A DNA stretch of 64,000 nucleotides from Varibaculum massiliense (lineage in GTDB: Bacteria; Actinomycetota; Actinomycetes; Actinomycetales; Actinomycetaceae): assembly GCF_900106855.1 (NCBI RefSeq), contig NZ_FNWI01000004.1, positions 1 through 64,000 of the forward strand, in the 5' to 3' direction. The notes under the pieces were generated by a model. It saw nothing but the letters and a program-made list of their open reading frames with translations, ran no database searches and was not told the origin of the DNA. This document shows, piece by piece, positions 32,577 through 44,287 of this stretch (position 1 is its first letter; the number at the start of each line of letters is the position of its first letter). The position numbers and the translations under genes are program-made.

Positions 32577-33308
32577 ATGGAAGCCCCCTGGAAAGACCAG
32601 CTAGCTTTATTGGATTTACAAGAACTAGATAGCAAGATCGCCAAATTGCAGTTTCAGCTAAAGAAAATGCCGCAGCTTGCCCAGCTAGCAGAACTGAAAG
32701 AAAAAGATCAGGTTCTAGACGCAAAGAAAACTAAACTCTCGGTACTGCAAGCCGATAAAAAAAGAGAAAATACCAGCCTTGAAAATGACCTGGCAGCTAT
32801 TGAGAATCGGAAAATAACCCAGCAGCAGCGCCTGGATAGCGGACAGGGCTCCCCTAAAGAATTGGTTAGTCTGCAAGAAGAAATCCAGCAGATGAATAAA
32901 CGTTCGCAAGATTTAGAAGAGCAAATGCTAACGGTAATGGGGCAATTGGAAAACCTGGAGAGTATCGAGGAAGAAATCGCCCAGCGAAAAGCCGAGTATG
33001 CCCAAGAAATTACCAGGCTCAAGGGCGAAGTGGGGGAGGAAGAATCTCAGATTAGCGCCCAACTAGAGCAGCTATCAGGGGAGCGAGCCCAGAAAGCCGC
33101 TGCTGTGGATGCGGAGCTTCTAGATCTGTATGAACACGTTCGCAGCCGAACCGGCGGGGTCGGGGCAGTCAAAGTAGTTGCCGGGCGACCAGTGGGATAC
33201 GATCTGGCTTTTTCGGTAGCCGAAACCGCGCGCTTGCGGGCAGCGAAACCAGAAGAAGTTATTACCTCCGAGGACGAAGGTTATCTGCTGATACGCTGCC
33301 CGCAGTAG
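32577..33308 (+). CDS. coiled-coil protein of the zinc-ribbon DUF164 family, lacking the cysteines
   Basis: A 243-residue protein. Residues about 10-175 form a long antiparallel coiled coil (heptads such as L-L-D-L-Q-E-L-D-S-K-I-A-K-L and S-L-Q-E-E-I-Q-Q-M-N-K-R). The last 50 residues align by eye with the C4 zinc ribbon of the family, but the metal cysteines are gone: G-R-P-V-G-Y-D-L stands where C-x-x-C is expected, and T-S-E-D-E-G-Y-L-L-I-R where the second C-x-x-C should be. The only Cys is three residues from the end. The start at 32577 follows AAGGAGG. It belongs to the nif3 operon; its partner function is unknown. Confidence 0.8.
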   Translation: MEAPWKDQLALLDLQELDSKIAKLQFQLKKMPQLAQLAELKEKDQVLDAKKTKLSVLQADKKRENTSLENDLAAIENRKITQQQRLDSGQGSPKELVSLQEEIQQMNKRSQDLEEQMLTVMGQLENLESIEEEIAQRKAEYAQEITRLKGEVGEEESQISAQLEQLSGERAQKAAAVDAELLDLYEHVRSRTGGVGAVKVVAGRPVGYDLAFSVAETARLRAAKPEEVITSEDEGYLLIRCPQ

Positions 33309-33325
33309 TCGCTATTTTTATTTAT

Positions 33326-34717
<1,392 letters not shown>

Positions 34718-34929
34718 TTACCCCTGTAGGTTTTCATTTTTCGCGGAAACTTTACCACCGCCATCCACATTTTGACTAAAGCATTAACTTTTTTGCCTTT
34801 CTCACATTTTTTCGGCACTCGCGTAGGACTTAGGGCGCAGATTTTATCGGGGTTGAACCTTCTCCTTGATTGCGGCGGAAACTGCAGGGACACTTAGCGA
34901 GCAGAGTTAATATAGGTATCCTGGAAAAC

Positions 34930-36891
34930 GTGGCTAATCCTGCATCCTACCGCCCAAATCCGGCAGATATTCCCCCCAGTCCCGGGGTGTATCGTTTTCT
35001 AGATAAAAACGGTCGCGTTATCTATGTGGGTAAAGCCATTAACCTGCGCAATCGACTAGCTAACTATTTTCAGCCCCTAGAATCTTTGCATCCACGCACC
35101 CGAAAAATGGTAACTACCGGGGCGGCGGTTAAATGGATCACGGTTGATAATGAACTTGAAGCACTTTCCTTGGAATATTCCTGGATCAAAGAGTTTGCTC
35201 CCCGCTTTAACGTTATGTATCGGGATGATAAATCCTATCCCTACCTGGCTTTAACTATGGGGGAAGACTATCCCCGCATACATATAACGCGGGAACGCCG
35301 CCGCCCTGACTCGCGCTATTTCGGTCCTTACACCCAGGTGTGGGCGATTCGAGAAACTATGGATTTATTGCGCAAAGTTTTTCCTTTGCGTTCCTGTACC
35401 AAAGGGGTTTTCAATCGCGCCCAAGCCTTGGGGCGCCCCTGCTTGGAAGGATATATCGATAAATGCGCTGCTCCCTGTGTAGGGCGGATCTGTCGAGAAG
35501 ATTACCGAAACTTGGCGGAGCAGGTCAGTTCCTTCCTAGACGGGAAAACAGAACCTTTTACTTCCCACTTACGTTACCAAATGGAGCAGGCCGCCTCCCG
35601 TCTCGAATTTGAGCAGGCTGCGAAACTGCGTGACCAGTTACGCGCCCTCGAAAAAGTTCGAGAAAAAAATACGGTAGTGCTGGACGAGAGCGTGGACGCT
35701 GACGTTTATGCCCTAGCCAAAGATGACTTGGAAATGATCGTGCAGGTGTTTTACGTGCGGGCGGGCAGAATTCGGGGTGAGCGCGGTTGGGTGGTAGATA
35801 CCCCCGAAGATAGTGACCTGCCAGAAATGCTAGAGAGTTTCCTGGAGCAGGTTTACGGAGAATATCGGCAGTTAAATCAAGCGGTAGTCCCCGCAAAAAG
35901 CGTAGATGACGTGGAACATACCCCCACTCAGGCGATTCCCTCCGAGATTTTGATGCCGCAAATGCCGGCGCACGCGCCAACCCTTACTGCTTGGCTAAGT
36001 GAAATGCGTGGTAAGAAAACCCAGATACGGGTTCCTAAACGGGGAGCTAAACGTGACCTGATGGATACCGTAACTGAAAACGCTACCCAAGCCTTGCGTC
36101 TACATAAAACCAAACGGGTAGGAGATTTAACTCAACGCTCCGAAGCTCTGCGCGAGCTGCAAGAATATCTAGAGTTAGCCGATGCCCCCCTTCGGATCGA
36201 AGGCTACGACATTTCCCATACTCAAGGCACTCATCAAGTCGGTTCGATGGTGGTATTTGAGGACGGAGCCCCCTTAAAACGTGCCTATCGCAGCTTTAAT
36301 ATCCAAAGCACCCCTAAGGATTCCGCTGACGATACCAAAGCTATGACTGAAGTACTTACCCGACGTTTCGCTCGGTTGCGGCAAGAAGAAGCAGAAGCCC
36401 AAAAAGAGTTAGTGAGTGCGGAAAGCTCCGCGCAGATAACCTTGCGGCGTTTTTCCTATCCTCCAGATTTGATCGTGGTTGATGGGGGAGCGCCCCAGGT
36501 CAATGCGGCACAAAAAACGCTGGAAGCAGTAGGCGCCAATGTGAGCGTAATTGGATTAGCTAAACGCCTGGAAGAAGTGTGGCTACCGGGTGCAGAGTTT
36601 CCGGTTATTTTGCCGCGCACTTCCCCCGCGCTTTATCTTTTGCAATACCTGAGGGACGAATCCCATCGTTTTGCGATTGCCGCACATCGGAAAAAACGAG
36701 GAAAAACCGTGCGAAAATCCGCCTTAGATAGCGTTCCTGGTTTAGGGCCGGTGCGGCAAAAAGCCTTGTTAAAACATTTTGGGTCTCTAAAACGCCTAAA
36801 AGAAGCCGAGGAAGGCGAAATTGCGGAAGTACCTGGGATAGGAGAAGTAATGGCGAAGCAGATTTTTGATTCCCTCGCCGATAGCCGGTAA
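34930..36891 (+). CDS. uvrC: excinuclease ABC subunit C
   Basis: A 653-residue nucleotide-excision-repair nuclease. It starts with the GIY-YIG domain (S-P-G-V-Y-R-F, then G-R-V-I-Y-V-G-K-A-I-N-L-R-N-R-L), followed by the Cys-rich C-x-x-P-C stretch (C-A-A-P-C-V-G), the UVR domain (about 200-235), the RNase H-like endonuclease domain (G-Y-D-I-S-H-T-Q-G and D-L-I-V-V-D-G-G), and tandem helix-hairpin-helix motifs at the end (V-P-G-L-G-P-V-R and V-P-G-I-G-E). GTG 34930 matches the usual N-terminus (A-N-P-A-S-Y-R-P); an upstream start at 34870 would add 20 atypical residues. It heads the uvrC-rapZ-yvcK-whiA run. Confidence 0.93.
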   Translation: MANPASYRPNPADIPPSPGVYRFLDKNGRVIYVGKAINLRNRLANYFQPLESLHPRTRKMVTTGAAVKWITVDNELEALSLEYSWIKEFAPRFNVMYRDDKSYPYLALTMGEDYPRIHITRERRRPDSRYFGPYTQVWAIRETMDLLRKVFPLRSCTKGVFNRAQALGRPCLEGYIDKCAAPCVGRICREDYRNLAEQVSSFLDGKTEPFTSHLRYQMEQAASRLEFEQAAKLRDQLRALEKVREKNTVVLDESVDADVYALAKDDLEMIVQVFYVRAGRIRGERGWVVDTPEDSDLPEMLESFLEQVYGEYRQLNQAVVPAKSVDDVEHTPTQAIPSEILMPQMPAHAPTLTAWLSEMRGKKTQIRVPKRGAKRDLMDTVTENATQALRLHKTKRVGDLTQRSEALRELQEYLELADAPLRIEGYDISHTQGTHQVGSMVVFEDGAPLKRAYRSFNIQSTPKDSADDTKAMTEVLTRRFARLRQEEAEAQKELVSAESSAQITLRRFSYPPDLIVVDGGAPQVNAAQKTLEAVGANVSVIGLAKRLEEVWLPGAEFPVILPRTSPALYLLQYLRDESHRFAIAAHRKKRGKTVRKSALDSVPGLGPVRQKALLKHFGSLKRLKEAEEGEIAEVPGIGEVMAKQIFDSLADSR

Positions 36892-36920
36892 GTGGGCGCG
36901 CTTCGTAGCATACTTAAAGC

Positions 36921-37874
36921 ATGAATGAAGCTCAGCCGCACCACGTATCTTCCCCGCCTACTGTGCCCGAGGGAGTACCGATACTTGACGAAACTGCTCC
37001 GCCCCGGGAAGCCAATGTCCCCGAGATGATTATTATTACCGGAATGTCAGGGGCTGGTCGCTCGCGAGCCGGAAAAGCTCTAGAAGACCTGGATTGGTAC
37101 GTGGTCGACAACCTCCCTCCGGCGATGCTTTTGCCCTTCGCGGATATGATGACCCCGGAAGGAGAAGGCATTCACCGCCTGGCCGCGATTGTAGACGTGC
37201 GTAGCGGGGAATTATTCTCCAAGCTGCAACATGCTCTGGATGAACTTTCCCGGCGCCATATCCGCTATCAACTAGTTTTCCTAGATGCTGACGAGAGGGT
37301 ATTGGTGCGCCGCTACGAGTCCAACCGGCGTCCGCACCCCCTGCAAGGAGGAGGGCGCATCCTGGATGGGATTCGCTCCGAGCGGCGGATACTGGCTCCG
37401 ATTCGGGCTCGTGCCGATGCTTTAATCGACACTAGTAATATGAACGTCCATGACCTGAACCGGCATATGCGCGATGTGGTCGCCGGGGAAGGTGATCGTC
37501 CTATGAAGCTAACCGTGATGTCTTTCGGATTTAAGAACGGGATTCCCCTAGATGCCGACTGGGTGTGCGATGTGCGCTTTTTAGCTAACCCCTATTGGGT
37601 GAGCGAATTGCGGCATTTAACCGGTCGGGACGCCCCGGTAGCAAAATATGTGCTGGAACAGCCAGGTGCCAAAGAATTTGCAGAAAATATGGTGAATATG
37701 TTGACCCCAATTTTTGACGGATATTTAACGGAACTCAAACCCTTCGTTACTATCGCGGTCGGGTGTACTGGAGGTCAGCACCGTTCGGTGGCCTTAACTG
37801 AAAAAATGAGCGAACTTTTCCGCGCTCAAGGGCTACCAGTGCGCACCGTACACAGAGATTTGGGGTTGGAATGA
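36921..37874 (+). CDS. rapZ: RNase adapter RapZ / nucleotide-binding protein
   Basis: A 317-residue P-loop protein. I-T-G-M-S-G-A-G-R-S-R-A-G-K at about 39-52 is its Walker A (with Arg at the usual Lys position, as is common in actinobacterial members), D-W-Y-V-V-D-N-L-P-P near 60 is family-specific, and the C-terminal half has S-F-G-F-K-N-G-I-P and I-A-V-G-C-T-G-G-Q-H-R-S-V-A, the metabolite-binding region. In E. coli RapZ binds glucosamine-6-phosphate and directs RNase E to GlmZ; in actinobacteria the role is less clear. Its stop overlaps the yvcK ATG. Confidence 0.92.
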   Translation: MNEAQPHHVSSPPTVPEGVPILDETAPPREANVPEMIIITGMSGAGRSRAGKALEDLDWYVVDNLPPAMLLPFADMMTPEGEGIHRLAAIVDVRSGELFSKLQHALDELSRRHIRYQLVFLDADERVLVRRYESNRRPHPLQGGGRILDGIRSERRILAPIRARADALIDTSNMNVHDLNRHMRDVVAGEGDRPMKLTVMSFGFKNGIPLDADWVCDVRFLANPYWVSELRHLTGRDAPVAKYVLEQPGAKEFAENMVNMLTPIFDGYLTELKPFVTIAVGCTGGQHRSVALTEKMSELFRAQGLPVRTVHRDLGLE

Positions 37875-38869
37875 GAACGTTACTGGATGCAGATGGTTGG
37901 ATGACCCGCGGTTGGACGGGGCCTAATATTGTGGCGCTAGGAGGCGGGCATGGCTTGTCTGCTACCCTGCGAGCCCTGCGGCATATTACTCGACAGCTAA
38001 CCGCCGTGGTGACCGTGGCTGATGATGGGGGCTCTTCGGGGCGTTTGCGCAAGGAACTCGGGGTACTTCCTCCCGGGGATTTGCGGATGGCGCTAGCAGC
38101 GCTTTGTGACGATACTGACTGGGGTCTGACCTGGCGTGATGCTATGCAGCATCGTTTCAGTTCTGACGGTCCTCTCGATAATCACGCCCTGGGCAACCTG
38201 CTAATCGTAACCATGTGGGATTTATTGGGGGACGTAGTTGAAGGTCTAGATTGGGTGGCTAGACTGCTTAATTGCGAGGGAAAAGTACTTCCAATGTGCG
38301 CTGAACCAATGGAAATCGAAGCCGATTTGGTGCGCGGCGGTAAAAAACGTACGGTGCATGGGCAGGCGCGAGCCGCTAAAGCCCCGGGAAAAGTGGTTGA
38401 CGTGCGACTAAGTCCCGCGCATCCGCAGGTGTGTCCCCAAACTATTCAGGCTATCCAGGAGGCAGAGGGGATTGTGCTGGGGCCTGGCTCCTGGTACACC
38501 TCGGTGATTCCGCACCTGTTAGTTCCCGAGCTTGCCGAGGCGCTACAAAATTCCTCGGCAGGCAAAGTAATGGTTATGAATCTTGAACCCCATACTGACG
38601 AAACCGAAGATTTGACGATATCGGGACATATCGAGGCCTTCCGCCATTTTGCGCCGGAGATGAAAATCGATGTGGTGATTGTGGATCCCACCGCGATTGA
38701 CGATGACGATGAATTGGAACGCGCCGCAGAATCTGTGGGCGCAAAATTGGTAATGCGGCAGGTAAGAGCCGGTTCTGCCTCGGAGCAGCATGACCCCCTG
38801 CGGTTGGCAGCTGCGTTGCGCGACGCATTTCAGGGATATTTATCGGAAGTGGGAGTCTCCGAGTTCTAG
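37871..38869 (+). CDS. yvcK: YvcK-family gluconeogenesis/cell-shape protein
   Basis: A 332-residue protein of the CofD/YvcK fold. I-V-A-L-G-G-G-H-G-L-S-A-T-L-R-A-L-R opens the domain (about 20-37), T-V-A-D-D-G-G-S-S-G-R-L-R (about 48-60) is the nucleotide-sugar site, and P-P-G-D-L-R-M-A-L-A-A-L follows. Members bind UDP-GlcNAc-like ligands and link central carbon metabolism with cell-wall synthesis. The ATG overlaps the rapZ TGA (ATGA), so translation is coupled. The conserved order rapZ-yvcK-whiA identifies the locus. Confidence 0.92.
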   Translation: MRTLLDADGWMTRGWTGPNIVALGGGHGLSATLRALRHITRQLTAVVTVADDGGSSGRLRKELGVLPPGDLRMALAALCDDTDWGLTWRDAMQHRFSSDGPLDNHALGNLLIVTMWDLLGDVVEGLDWVARLLNCEGKVLPMCAEPMEIEADLVRGGKKRTVHGQARAAKAPGKVVDVRLSPAHPQVCPQTIQAIQEAEGIVLGPGSWYTSVIPHLLVPELAEALQNSSAGKVMVMNLEPHTDETEDLTISGHIEAFRHFAPEMKIDVVIVDPTAIDDDDELERAAESVGAKLVMRQVRAGSASEQHDPLRLAAALRDAFQGYLSEVGVSEF

Positions 38870-38927
38870 CTAGAATGACGGCTAGAAAGAAAACAGAACA
38901 TTATTTGGACGGAAAGGGAAATCCGAG

Positions 38928-39905
38928 ATGTCGTTAACCTCAGATATAAAAAATGAGCTGGCGGATAAAACCATAGCTAAACAGTCTGAGGCGCAGGCGC
39001 AAACAGCCAGCATTTTGCGTTTTGCGGGCGGTATCCACCTGATTAACCGCAATATCGTAGTGGAAGCAGAAGTCGACAATGTAAAGGTGATGAAAAAGCT
39101 GGTCGATAACCTTGAACATCTGTTTGACGCCCATCCCGATGTGGTGCGGGTAGGAGCTGGCGGGATTCGTGCGGACGACCGCTATGTAGTGCGCATAGTG
39201 GAAAATGCAGGTAATATCGCGCGTCTTACCGGCTTGATTGATCGTGCCGGGCGTCCTATCCGGGGTTTATCCCCGCGGCTAGTCTCCGGGGATTTGGGGG
39301 TAGCCAAGGCTACCTGGCGGGGTGCATTTATGGCACGCGGATCTCTCTCGCAGCCAGGACGCTCCGGTTCTTTAGAAATTACCTGTCCCGGTCCCGAGGC
39401 GGCGCTAGCGTTGGTGGGGGCAGCTCGACGCCTGGGGGTGAGCGCAAAATCTCGCCAGGTGCGTGGACAAGACCGGGTAGTGGTACGTGACGGGGAGCAA
39501 ATCTCGAAGCTACTAACCGCTATGGGAGCTTTGCACGCTCAAGAAATCTGGGAAAAGAATCGGGAAACTAATCAAGTACGGGGTTCGGTTAATCGCTTAG
39601 CGAATTTTGATGATGCGAACTTGCGGCGCAGCGCCCGAGCCGCAGTGGCAGCAGGAGCGCGAGTTAGACGCGCCTTCGAAATCTTGGGGGACGATATTCC
39701 CGCGCACCTTTTGCAGGCGGGGCAATTGCGTTTGCAGCATAAGGAAGCGTCCTTGGAGGAGTTGGGGCAAAAGGCTGACCCCCCGTTGACTAAAGATGCG
39801 GTTGCCGGAAGGATCCGGCGGCTGTTAGCCATGGCAGACAAGGCTGCCCATGACAGAGGAATTCCCTCCACGCAGGATGCGGTGGAGGCAGAGGATGTCC
39901 AATAG
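38928..39905 (+). CDS. whiA: sporulation/cell-division regulator WhiA
   Basis: A 325-residue WhiA. The N-terminal two-thirds is a degenerate LAGLIDADG homing-endonuclease fold (S-I-L-R-F-A-G-G-I-H, then F-M-A-R-G-S-L-S and the second repeat), without nuclease residues. The C-terminus is a winged HTH (E-E-L-G-Q-K-A-D-P-P-L-T-K-D-A-V-A-G-R-I-R-R-L). WhiA is a DNA-binding regulator of division genes present even in non-sporulating actinobacteria. It follows yvcK by 58 bases, with A-A-G-G before the ATG. Confidence 0.92.
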   Translation: MSLTSDIKNELADKTIAKQSEAQAQTASILRFAGGIHLINRNIVVEAEVDNVKVMKKLVDNLEHLFDAHPDVVRVGAGGIRADDRYVVRIVENAGNIARLTGLIDRAGRPIRGLSPRLVSGDLGVAKATWRGAFMARGSLSQPGRSGSLEITCPGPEAALALVGAARRLGVSAKSRQVRGQDRVVVRDGEQISKLLTAMGALHAQEIWEKNRETNQVRGSVNRLANFDDANLRRSARAAVAAGARVRRAFEILGDDIPAHLLQAGQLRLQHKEASLEELGQKADPPLTKDAVAGRIRRLLAMADKAAHDRGIPSTQDAVEAEDVQ

Positions 39906-40003
39906 TCAATGGTAAAAGTCACTATTGAAGCTTCTACTGCCTAAATTTTGGGTAAATAACGACAATAGACCTAAGCGGAATTGCGTCAGCCCGTGTACAG
40001 TAA

Positions 40004-41137
<1,134 letters not shown>

Positions 41138-41162
41138 ACTAATGCGACGTGATGCATAAGAT

Positions 41163-41204
41163 ATGCCCGCCTGCCTATTCCAGGCAGGCGGGCATCATCT
41201 TTTT
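41163..41204 (+). terminator. rho-independent terminator between gap and pgk
   Basis: A 13-bp G+C-rich stem (41163-41175 with 41183-41195) followed by CATCTTTTTG. The strong hairpin 25 bases after the gap stop suggests gap is made partly from a monocistronic message, with pgk-tpiA receiving read-through or its own promoter. Confidence 0.85.
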
Positions 41205-41249
41205 GTCCACTCACTTTATGCCCAGCGTGGCAGAAAGGTAAAGCAAATA

Positions 41250-42446
41250 ATGGCTCTAAGAGGTATTGAGTCTTTAGGAGACTTAGCCGGACGTAAAGTC
41301 CTGGTACGCTCCGACTTTAACGTGCCGTTAAAAGACGGTAAAATCACTGATGACGGGCGTATTCGTGCCGCATTGCCTACGCTAATGGCATTGGTAGATG
41401 CCGGGGCGAAAGTAGTGGTAATGGCGCACCTAGGTCGCCCTAAAGGACAGGTTAACCCAGAATTTTCTTTAGCACCGGTCGCTAAGCGGCTGGGAGAACT
41501 GTTGGGGCAGGAAGTAACCCTAGCGAAAGACACGGTAGGCGAGGACGCGAAAGCTCAGGCTGCCGCGCTTAAAGACGGACAGGTGTTACTGCTAGAAAAC
41601 GTCCGTTTCGACGGGCGGGAAAACTCCAAGGATGACGGGGAGCGGGCGGCTTTAGCTAAAGAATATGCGCAATTGGCTGACTGCTTTGTCTCTGATGGTT
41701 TTGGGGTAGTACATCGTAAACAAGCCTCGGTATATGACATAGCTAAACTACTGCCATCGGCGGCAGGATTCTTGGTAAAGAAGGAAATTGAGTCTTTGCG
41801 GCGGGCAACCGACAACCCGGAGCGTCCCTACGGGGTTATCCTGGGGGGCTCTAAGGTATCGGACAAGTTGGGGGTTATCGCCAACCTGTTGGAAAAGGCA
41901 GACTTCTTGGCTATCGGTGGCGGTATGGCCTACACCTTCCTGGCAGCCAAAGGCTACGAGGTTGGTAACTCGCTTCTGGAAACCGATCAGATTGAAACCG
42001 TTAAAGGATATATGGAAAAGGCCGCCGAACGCGGGGTAGATCTTTTGCTCCCGATTGACACCCTGGTGGCTCCGGAATTTTCGGCTCAGGCGCCCGCCAC
42101 TTTGGTGGATTGCGACAATATGCCGACCGGTCAGATGGGACTAGATATCGGTCCCAAGACTGCTCAGCTATTTGCCGACAAAATTAAAGCGGCGAAAACC
42201 GTGGCTTGGAACGGCCCCATGGGTGTCTTCGAATTTGCAGCCTTTAGTGAAGGTACTAAAGCGATAGCGCAAGCCCTGGCCGACTCGGAATGCTTTAGCG
42301 TGATTGGCGGGGGAGATTCCGCTGCTGCGGTTCGTACCCTGGGATTTGATGAAACTAAGTTCAGCCATATTTCAACTGGTGGCGGAGCTTCTTTGGAACT
42401 ATTAGAAGGTAAGACCCTCCCGGGTATTGCCGTATTGGAGGATTAA
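41250..42446 (+). CDS. pgk: phosphoglycerate kinase
   Basis: A 398-residue monomeric kinase. [13 protein letters not shown] near 16, M-A-H-L-G-R-P-K-G near 58, [10 protein letters not shown] near 191 and I-G-G-G-D-S-A near 353 with the terminal S-T-G-G-G-A-S-L-E are all characteristic. It makes ATP from 1,3-bisphosphoglycerate. The ATG at 41250 follows AAAGG; upstream in-frame codons overlap the terminator and were rejected. The stop is followed after four bases by tpiA, so the two are co-transcribed. Confidence 0.95.
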   Translation: MALRGIESLGDLAGRKVLVRSDFNVPLKDGKITDDGRIRAALPTLMALVDAGAKVVVMAHLGRPKGQVNPEFSLAPVAKRLGELLGQEVTLAKDTVGEDAKAQAAALKDGQVLLLENVRFDGRENSKDDGERAALAKEYAQLADCFVSDGFGVVHRKQASVYDIAKLLPSAAGFLVKKEIESLRRATDNPERPYGVILGGSKVSDKLGVIANLLEKADFLAIGGGMAYTFLAAKGYEVGNSLLETDQIETVKGYMEKAAERGVDLLLPIDTLVAPEFSAQAPATLVDCDNMPTGQMGLDIGPKTAQLFADKIKAAKTVAWNGPMGVFEFAAFSEGTKAIAQALADSECFSVIGGGDSAAAVRTLGFDETKFSHISTGGGASLELLEGKTLPGIAVLED

Positions 42447-42450
42447 AAAA

Positions 42451-43224
42451 ATGACTCGTACCCCCTTGCTTGCTGGCAACTGGAAAATGAATATGAACCA
42501 CCTGGAGGCAACTCGGTTGGTTCAAGAACTGGCGCTGGATCTGCAAGATCATCGTTTCGACTACCGCAATGATGTAGTGGTAATTCCGCCGTTTACCGAC
42601 ATTCGTTCGGTGCAGACCGTGGTGGAAGCTGACAATTTGAAGATCACCTACGGCGCACAAGATGTATCCGTGCATGAATCCGGTGCCTACACCGGTGAAA
42701 TCTCAGCCTCAATGCTTACCAAACTGGGATGCTCCTGGGTGGTCGTTGGACACTCTGAACGCCGCGAATACCACTGTGAGAGTGACGAACTGGTGGGGCA
42801 AAAAGCTGCAGTAGCCCTGGAAGCCGGGATGACCCCGATTATTTGCTGCGGGGAAGGGCTAGAAGTACGTAAAGCCGGCCAGCATGTAGCCCATGTAGTA
42901 AAACAGATTGAAGGTGCTTATCAAGGTATTTCCGCTGATGATGCGGTTAATACTGTGGTGGCTTACGAACCAATCTGGGCGATTGGTACCGGTGAAACCG
43001 CAACTCCCGAGGACGCGGAGGAAGTTTGCGGTGCGATTCGGGAAAAACTAGCTGAGCTCTATTCTGCGGATGTTGCTGAGGCTATTCGGATTCTCTACGG
43101 AGGCTCCGTGAAATCTGCAAACGTTGCCGAGATTATGGCGAAGCCGAATGTGGACGGCGCCCTGGTTGGGGGAGCCTCCCTAAAGGCTGAAGAATTCTCG
43201 AAGATCGCTCGTTTTGACGACTAA
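42451..43224 (+). CDS. tpiA: triosephosphate isomerase
   Basis: A 257-residue TIM barrel. A-G-N-W-K-M-N at 8-14 provides the catalytic Asn/Lys, V-G-H-S-E-R-R at about 98 the catalytic His, [11 protein letters not shown] near 171 the catalytic Glu and flexible loop, and I-L-Y-G-G-S-V-K near 215 the phosphate site. GGAGG seven to eight bases before the ATG at 42451 sets the start. It directly follows pgk. Confidence 0.95.
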   Translation: MTRTPLLAGNWKMNMNHLEATRLVQELALDLQDHRFDYRNDVVVIPPFTDIRSVQTVVEADNLKITYGAQDVSVHESGAYTGEISASMLTKLGCSWVVVGHSERREYHCESDELVGQKAAVALEAGMTPIICCGEGLEVRKAGQHVAHVVKQIEGAYQGISADDAVNTVVAYEPIWAIGTGETATPEDAEEVCGAIREKLAELYSADVAEAIRILYGGSVKSANVAEIMAKPNVDGALVGGASLKAEEFSKIARFDD

Positions 43225-43274
43225 CCAGATTCTTCGATAAACCTCACCGTTTTTGGTCGGTGAAGTTGCTAACG

Positions 43275-43308
43275 ATTGGCGGCGGGTCTATTGGGACCCG
43301 CCGCCAAT
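43275..43308 (+). terminator. strong hairpin between tpiA and secG
   Basis: A 14-bp perfect stem (43275-43288 with 43295-43308, six-base loop). No T-run follows, so termination is uncertain; TATAGT at 43313-43318 just after it could be the -10 box of a secG promoter. Confidence 0.55.
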
Positions 43309-43353
43309 AGGTTATAGTTAGGGCAGTTCATATATTTTTGGGAGAAGAATTTA

Positions 43354-43602
43354 GTGCAAACCGTAATCGAGATTATCGCGCAAGTAGTACTGGTGCTATC
43401 CAGTTTGTTCCTGATTCTTACCATTCTGATGCATAAAGGCTCAGGTGGCGGTTTATCCGATATGTTCGGCGGGGGGCTGACTTCTAGTGCGGGATCATCC
43501 GGTGTTGCCATGCGTAACCTCAACCGCATTACTGTCGTCACCGCTATTATTTGGTTGATTAGCGTAATAGTTCTGGGGCTTTTACCAAGAATATTTTCAT
43601 AA
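43354..43602 (+). CDS. secG: preprotein translocase subunit SecG
   Basis: An 82-residue protein with two transmembrane helices (about 7-26 and 62-80) joined by the hallmark loop L-M-H-K-G-S-G-G-G-L-S-D-M-F-G-G-G. SecG supports SecYE-driven protein export in the inner membrane. GTG start with GGGAGAAG upstream. Its place just after tpiA is the usual actinobacterial position. Confidence 0.93.
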   Translation: MQTVIEIIAQVVLVLSSLFLILTILMHKGSGGGLSDMFGGGLTSSAGSSGVAMRNLNRITVVTAIIWLISVIVLGLLPRIFS

Positions 43603-43644
43603 GGCTCAACCGGCTTTAACCGGTTCGAAACAAAGGTGTTCCCC

Positions 43645-44084
43645 ATGCCCCGTGACAATAGGACGCGTCCTTCTCATCGGAGAGACCCGGAAACTTTTTA
43701 GGATTAAGTTCTGGCAGTTTTAGGTATCTTTGCCTTGATTGCAGTTATTGCAGTGGGGGGGCTTCGGCTACTCCCGGTATCAAGATGACAAAGTAAAACA
43801 GCCCCAGGCTAGTGCGACTACTAAAACTGAGGTAAAAAAGACTGCGACGCCTACTCCCAAAAAAGCTTCTGGTATCGGTACTTCTAGCTATGAATCAATC
43901 AACCCTGCAAGTTGTACCGGGGTATCTCTCTGAAACTTCCAAGGGGGCAAGCACGTCACTCAGTATCCAGACCGCCGCAAAATACCTGGCTCATCTTAGA
44001 GAGGTTACTGAAGGGCAAGCCACTGAGATCAAAGACCCACCAACAGCAGATTCGACAACGCAAGTCAAACCTTTAAATAGCTAG
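43645..44084 (+). pseudogene. decayed membrane-anchored protein gene
   Basis: From ATG 43645 the frame reads M-P-R-D-N-R-T-R-P-S-H-R-R-D-P, then meets TAG (43699) and TAA (43705), and resumes in the same frame with a clear membrane helix (VLAVLGIFALIAVIAVGG). It shifts after a G-run (about 43755) into a K/T/P-rich linker (K-K-T-A-T-P-T-P-K-K) and shifts again near 43900 into a final segment. This is the layout of an actinobacterial membrane-anchored protein with a proline/threonine linker and small external domain (LytR_C-like), now destroyed by two stops and two frameshifts. The family call is weak; the decay is directly visible. Confidence 0.6.
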
Positions 44085-44287
44085 TTGCGCTTCAGAGATT
44101 CTAGCTGCTCGCTTTGCTACCCTCACTAAACTCCAGGAGGCTGTGGGTACGCTAGCTCACATACAGGGGTTATCATTTCCTGAAAGTCGGGCAGTGCCTT
44201 AAGATTATCAACGTTGCAATTTATTCGAAAAGGTGAATGCTGCCGGTTAAAGGCAGGTCGCCGCAGACAAGCCGCGGGAGCGTATTT

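Noticed and set aside
37030..37090. RapZ with a defective Walker A (Arg instead of Lys)
   Set aside because: From memory of the family, the G-A-G-R-S form is usual in actinobacterial members, so it is not a mutation specific to this genome.
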